Assembly: GCA_001275005.1 (NCBI GenBank)
Contig: JWZX01001571.1
Location: forward strand, 1-19,211
Reading direction: 5' to 3'
Length of the DNA: 19,211 nt
From: Chrysochromulina tobinii
Lineage: Eukaryota > Haptophyta > Prymnesiales > Chrysochromulinaceae
Shown here: positions 16,188 to 19,211 of the stretch, piece by piece
How positions within the stretch are numbered: the stretch's first letter is position 1
Layout: each line of letters opens with the position of its first letter
Notes under the pieces: model-generated
Database searches by the model: none
What the model was told of the DNA's origin: nothing
What the model saw: the letters and a program-made list of their open reading frames with translations, nothing else
Program-made: the position numbers and the translations under genes

Positions 16188-18062
16188 ATGGCGCAAGCGC
16201 GCCCGCAGCCTTACCAGCCTGCGGGAAAGTCGTCCGCCAGCTGGCACGGCATTGTCGATGCTGACGATCCGAGCGAGCCCGTGCCGACGGAGCTCAACAC
16301 TGTCGACCTGCCGCGCTACCTTGCCGTTGGCAAGGACAAGCTGACCGTGCGGTACGTAGGCCGCGGCAACCACTCTCAGGACGTGGGCTCCGTGCGCACC
16401 GACTGGCCGTGTCCGCAGCGCTGCCTCGTTTACTACTACGAGGTGACCGTCCAGGACAGCGGCTCACGCGGCTTGATCGCGGTCGGCATGGCCGACAGCG
16501 CATTCCCGCTCACCCGGCAGCCCGGCTGGGAGCCGAACTCGTACTCGTACGCGGGGTACGACGGCCGGAGGTACTTCGACTCAGAGCGCGGCGAGCCATA
16601 CGGCCCATGCTTTGGCGCGGGCGACGTGGTTGGCTGTGGACTGCTCTGTGGGAGCCGCGAGATCTTCTTCACGAAGAACGGTGCGCACCTCGGCGTGGCC
16701 TTCTCCGAGGTGGCGATTGGGTTGTACCCGACTATCGGAATGCACTCGCCCGCCGAGCGCGTGAGCTTCAATTTTGGCGCGGCGCCCTTCGCCTTCGACA
16801 TTGCGAGCGTTGTGCGCTCGCAGCGCGACGCGCGCATCGCCGCCGTGCTTGAGCGGCCACTACCCGCAGTGTCCGTCGAGGCTCTTGTGCGTGATTATCT
16901 GCTGCATGCGGGCTACGGCCAGACGCTCGCCGCGCTCGAGGCTGGTGCGCGCACCAAAGCGGACGACGGAACCGCGGCGGAGGCGCCCAATACGGCACGG
17001 GTTGGCATGCCGCCGCCGCCGCCGCCGCTGAGGCCGTTGGGAGCTGTGCAGGCCGTTTGCGCTGCTGCCGCCGCTGCCGCCGACGTTGCTTCCGCCGCTG
17101 GTGCTGGCGACGACGGCGCCGAGAGAGCGATCTCTCCCGAAGACGACGGGGCGCACCTGGACAGCGGGGTCAGAGGGGGCGGCGCGGGCGGCGCGGGCGG
17201 GGGCGGCGGCGGCGACGACGACAGCATCGATGGCATCGATGGCAGCGTGGCGGCTGCCGCCATGCGGCGCACCCTCGGCCTGCGCCGCGAGCTATGTGAG
17301 CTCGTGCTGCGTGGCGAGGTCGTCGGAGCTTCCGAGCTCGCTGAGCAGCACTACCCCGGCCTCCTCGCTCGTCACCCGCCACTCGCATTCCGAATGCACG
17401 CACAGCAATTCATCGAGCTCGTGCGGGCGGGCGACGCCATGGGTGCCATCGTCTATGCCCAGCAGCACCTGAGCGCGTACCGCCCCCCACAGCCCTCGAC
17501 ACAGCCCGCTGCCGCCAAGCCCGCTGACTCCGAGGAAGGATCTGCCTTGTCCTCCTCCTGCGGCTTCTGCCCCAACACCAGTTGCACCGGCGCCGCCTCA
17601 CCGAGCGCCACCGCAGCCTTCGGGTCCAACGTTAACTGTGAAACGTTAACTGTGAACACCGGCACCGCGGCCTTCGGGTCCAACGGGACGCCATCCGAAG
17701 CGACCGGCGAGGGCGCCATCCCGGGCGGCTCGGCAAGGCCGGCCGGGTATGGGGAGGAAGTCGAGGCGCTGCTCTGCCTCCTCGCGTTCGACCATCCGTC
17801 GAAGTCGAGTGCACGCGCGGCCCAACTGCTCAGTCTTGAGCACCTGGAGGCGACCGCCGACTGCCTGAACAGCGCCGTGGCTGAGGAGCTCGGTGCGGCG
17901 CCCACCTGCGCCATCGAGAGGCTCCTGCGCCAACTCGTAGCGGTGAGCGATGCGCTCCGCGAGGTCAACCTTGGCCAGGGCGAATGCATGCACCTCACAC
18001 CGTGCAGCAGGCCGCAGCACAGGGCCGACGACGTGGGGGCATTGGACGACGGGTCACGATGA
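16188..18062 (+). CDS. RANBPM: RanBPM/Gid1-like SPRY-LisH-CTLH-CRA protein
   Basis: The 624-residue protein has the full domain order of RanBP9/RanBP10 and yeast Gid1, the scaffold of the GID/CTLH E3 ubiquitin ligase, which recruits substrates and binds sister subunits. SPRY spans about 80-200 (YYYEVTV, GLIAVGMADS, GYDGRRYFDSERGEPYGP, DVVGCGLL, IFFTKNGAHLG, LYPTIGMHSP). LisH is at 228-255 (LVRDYLLHAGYGQTLAAL). CTLH is at 360-428 (LCELVLRGEVVGASELAEQHYPG cut by a linker-free helix pair, then FIELVRAGDAMGAIVYAQQHL). CRA is at 520-592 (EVEALLCLLAFDHPSKS, LNSAVAEELG, LLRQLVAVSDAL). Two low-complexity inserts separate LisH from CTLH (260-355, Pro, Ala, Gly and Asp runs) and CTLH from CRA (430-520). 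The start is the ATG at 16188; only GTG occurs upstream. It is intronless and expected in nucleus and cytoplasm. Confidence 0.95.
   Translation: MAQARPQPYQPAGKSSASWHGIVDADDPSEPVPTELNTVDLPRYLAVGKDKLTVRYVGRGNHSQDVGSVRTDWPCPQRCLVYYYEVTVQDSGSRGLIAVGMADSAFPLTRQPGWEPNSYSYAGYDGRRYFDSERGEPYGPCFGAGDVVGCGLLCGSREIFFTKNGAHLGVAFSEVAIGLYPTIGMHSPAERVSFNFGAAPFAFDIASVVRSQRDARIAAVLERPLPAVSVEALVRDYLLHAGYGQTLAALEAGARTKADDGTAAEAPNTARVGMPPPPPPLRPLGAVQAVCAAAAAAADVASAAGAGDDGAERAISPEDDGAHLDSGVRGGGAGGAGGGGGGDDDSIDGIDGSVAAAAMRRTLGLRRELCELVLRGEVVGASELAEQHYPGLLARHPPLAFRMHAQQFIELVRAGDAMGAIVYAQQHLSAYRPPQPSTQPAAAKPADSEEGSALSSSCGFCPNTSCTGAASPSATAAFGSNVNCETLTVNTGTAAFGSNGTPSEATGEGAIPGGSARPAGYGEEVEALLCLLAFDHPSKSSARAAQLLSLEHLEATADCLNSAVAEELGAAPTCAIERLLRQLVAVSDALREVNLGQGECMHLTPCSRPQHRADDVGALDDGSR
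17610..17685 (+). repeat. Nested coding repeats in RanBPM linker
   Basis: A 22-bp element (ACCGCAGCCTTCGGGTCCAA plus CG) at 17610-17631 returns at 17664-17685 with one base change and encodes Thr-Ala-Ala-Phe-Gly-Ser-Asn twice. Between them a 14-bp unit, AACGTTAACTGTGA, occurs twice in tandem (17628-17655). Since 14 is not a multiple of three, the two copies are read in different frames. Confidence 0.85.
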
Positions 18063-18192
18063 CCATTGAGCATTGACCAACCCGCGTACATTCGAGTCCG
18101 AAGGCCGCTAAACACAACAAGGGTGGGGACTGAACGTGGGGTGGGGCCCTGGGGCCCGCTCGCTAAGTCAGCCAGCCATTTAAACCTACCTA

Positions 18193-18456
18193 CTAGCCCG
18201 CACCGCGCTGGCAACGACCGGCCAGGAAGTCGCGGCACGCGTCTGCGGCCGGCGGGGCGGCGGCACCCCCCCCCTCCCTGGGGAGGCCCCTGCTGATAAG
18301 CGCCTTTCCCGCCCTTGCCACCGTAGCCGCCGCCGTAGCCACCGCCGTAGCCGCCGCCGTAGCCGCCACCGTAGCCGCCGCCGTAGCCGCCACCGCACCA
18401 TATCCGCCGCCACACCCGCCAATCCGACTCCGCACATAACGCAAGGGCGTGTTCAC
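18193..18456 (-). pseudogene. Gly/Tyr-rich CCCH zinc-finger remnant or unresolved exon
   Basis: On the minus strand one frame reads RYVRSRIGGCGGGYG at the start and ADACRDFLAGRCQRGAG at the end. The middle, however, is best read one base over, where six 12-bp units give (GGGY)6 followed by GGKGGKGAYQQGPPQGGG. Two compensating shifts are therefore needed: one near 18394 and one at a run of nine C (18266-18274), where one base fewer would restore the frame. The end matches the first half of a CCCH RNA-binding finger (Cys, seven residues, Cys, five residues), but the codon where the third Cys is expected is TAG, followed by a second TAG. No ATG is present upstream. It may be a decayed copy of a glycine-rich RNA-binding protein, or an exon with assembly errors and an unseen continuation. 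Confidence 0.45.
18317..18394. repeat. 12-bp tandem repeat, six copies (Gly-Gly-Gly-Tyr)
   Basis: GCCGCCGCCGTA and GCCACCGCCGTA units alternate. The GTA triplets are spaced exactly 12 bp apart six times. Read on the minus strand each unit is Gly-Gly-Gly-Tyr, typical of disordered tails of RNA-binding proteins. Confidence 0.9.
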
Positions 18457-19211
18457 TTCACACGCCTATAGGTCCGGCGCGGGCCGTGTCGCTTTGGATC
18501 GACCCGGCCCGGCTTGTGCGCGCCACACGCGCGCCCCTGGTGACCGTGACAGTCCGCACGGTACATACACTTACATACCTTCGGCCATTTCCTGCCCGTA
18601 GGATATTACTCGATAAGGAGTAAAGACCATTGGGTATATGAGCGACCCGTTACGGGACGGGGAGCATAACGCAGTTCGCGCTACACTCCCGCTACTCCAA
18701 TGTTCCTCATGCGCGCCGCGCCACTCGGTTCCCCAATGGGCCGTCGCGCCGCTCGTGCTCTGCTGGTCTGCCCGCCTGCCCCCACTTGTGCTTCTTAAGG
18801 TCGACCCCGGTCTGGCCGATTCCCATCTCATGGGACGCGTCCTCGAGGCCGCCTGAGCGCTCAGCAAGCGCGGTGCGCACGCACACGTGGATGAGCAAGG
18901 CTGCCATCGCGTGGCAGGTGGCACGTGCCATCGAGGAGAGGGGGTGGTATCTGGGTGCCCTGGGACAGGACGCTCCCGCGCATCGTGGCCCTTTCGGGCT
19001 TAAGGCTTTGTGGAACTGACGCGCCGTACTGAGCGTATCGTACAGTAGCATGATTGTGTTTGTCCGGGCTCAAGGGTAGTTGACGGGGGTGTAACGGCGA
19101 CGGGGGTGCTCTCGCCGGTCTCGCGTCAGCGGGGCAACTTGATTACCATCGTTATTACGCATTATTAGCGAGATGATGCACCGTGATGCAGGGTGCCAAT
19201 CGACAGATCTT
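18457..19211. other. Right-end region, no convincing gene
   Basis: Open frames of 72-117 codons exist on both strands, for example an ATG-started 114-codon frame on the minus strand (19051-18707) and a 77-codon frame on the plus strand (18786-19019). None has consistent third-position GC bias, and no domain is visible. Any of them could be an exon of a gene lying to the right. Confidence 0.45.

Noticed and set aside
18081-18110. tRNA-like B-box (TTCGAGTCC)
   Set aside because: No acceptor stem, A-box or cloverleaf can be paired around it.
17453-18415. Long minus-strand frame linking the Gly-Tyr tract to sequence under RanBPM
   Set aside because: Beyond about 18260 it is antisense to the confident RanBPM coding region or its 3' end and loses the CCCH-like sequence.
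1-19211. CRISPR array, operon or mobile-element genes
   Set aside because: The tandem repeats lack spacers, genes are singly promoted on alternating strands, and no transposase or reverse transcriptase motifs were seen.

Overview
The window looks like nuclear DNA from a GC-rich unicellular alga with a complex, red-derived plastid; a haptophyte or similar stramenopile-type alga fits best. The main evidence is the ClpP gene. Its N-terminus is a hydrophobic signal peptide ending A-M-A followed by Phe, the usual cleavage site of plastid proteins imported through the endomembrane system. Other eukaryotic signs are a RanBPM/Gid1 homologue, a TLC-domain membrane protein, ankyrin and LIM-like proteins, short candidate GT-AG introns, and no operons or ribosome binding sites. 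The species cannot be fixed from the sequence alone.

Layout. 2-1578 (+): 3' part of a low-complexity, charged protein with an SH3-like fold candidate and hexapeptide repeats. 1579-2814: no gene seen; an 11-bp tandem repeat follows the stop codon. 2815-3666 (-): plastid ClpP protease. 3911-5065 (+): ankyrin-repeat protein, head to head with clpP. 5755-6189 (+): small unrecognised protein. 6190-7471: no convincing gene. 7472-8632 (-): PRMT-type methyltransferase. 8917-10330 (-): LIM-like zinc protein whose reading frame changes once. 10583-13063 (-): large unrecognised protein with a recent internal duplication of about 143 residues. 13317-14359 (+): unrecognised Pro/Tyr-rich protein with a candidate 110-nt intron. 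15107-15970 (-): TLC-domain membrane protein. 16188-18062 (+): RanBPM/Gid1-like scaffold of a CTLH/GID ubiquitin ligase. About 18193-18456 (-): Gly/Tyr-rich coding remnant ending in an incomplete CCCH zinc finger. 18457-19211: no convincing gene.

The genes do not form one pathway. They are ordinary single-gene units, but three neighbouring pairs are transcribed divergently from 217-253 bp gaps. Two of those gaps carry the same palindrome, CTTGCATGCAAG or its extended form, which is the best regulatory lead here. The strongest protein-level lead is the 826-residue duplicated-repeat protein, where the two DNA copies differ mostly by amino-acid-changing substitutions. I see no clear new defence, mobile or biosynthetic system.
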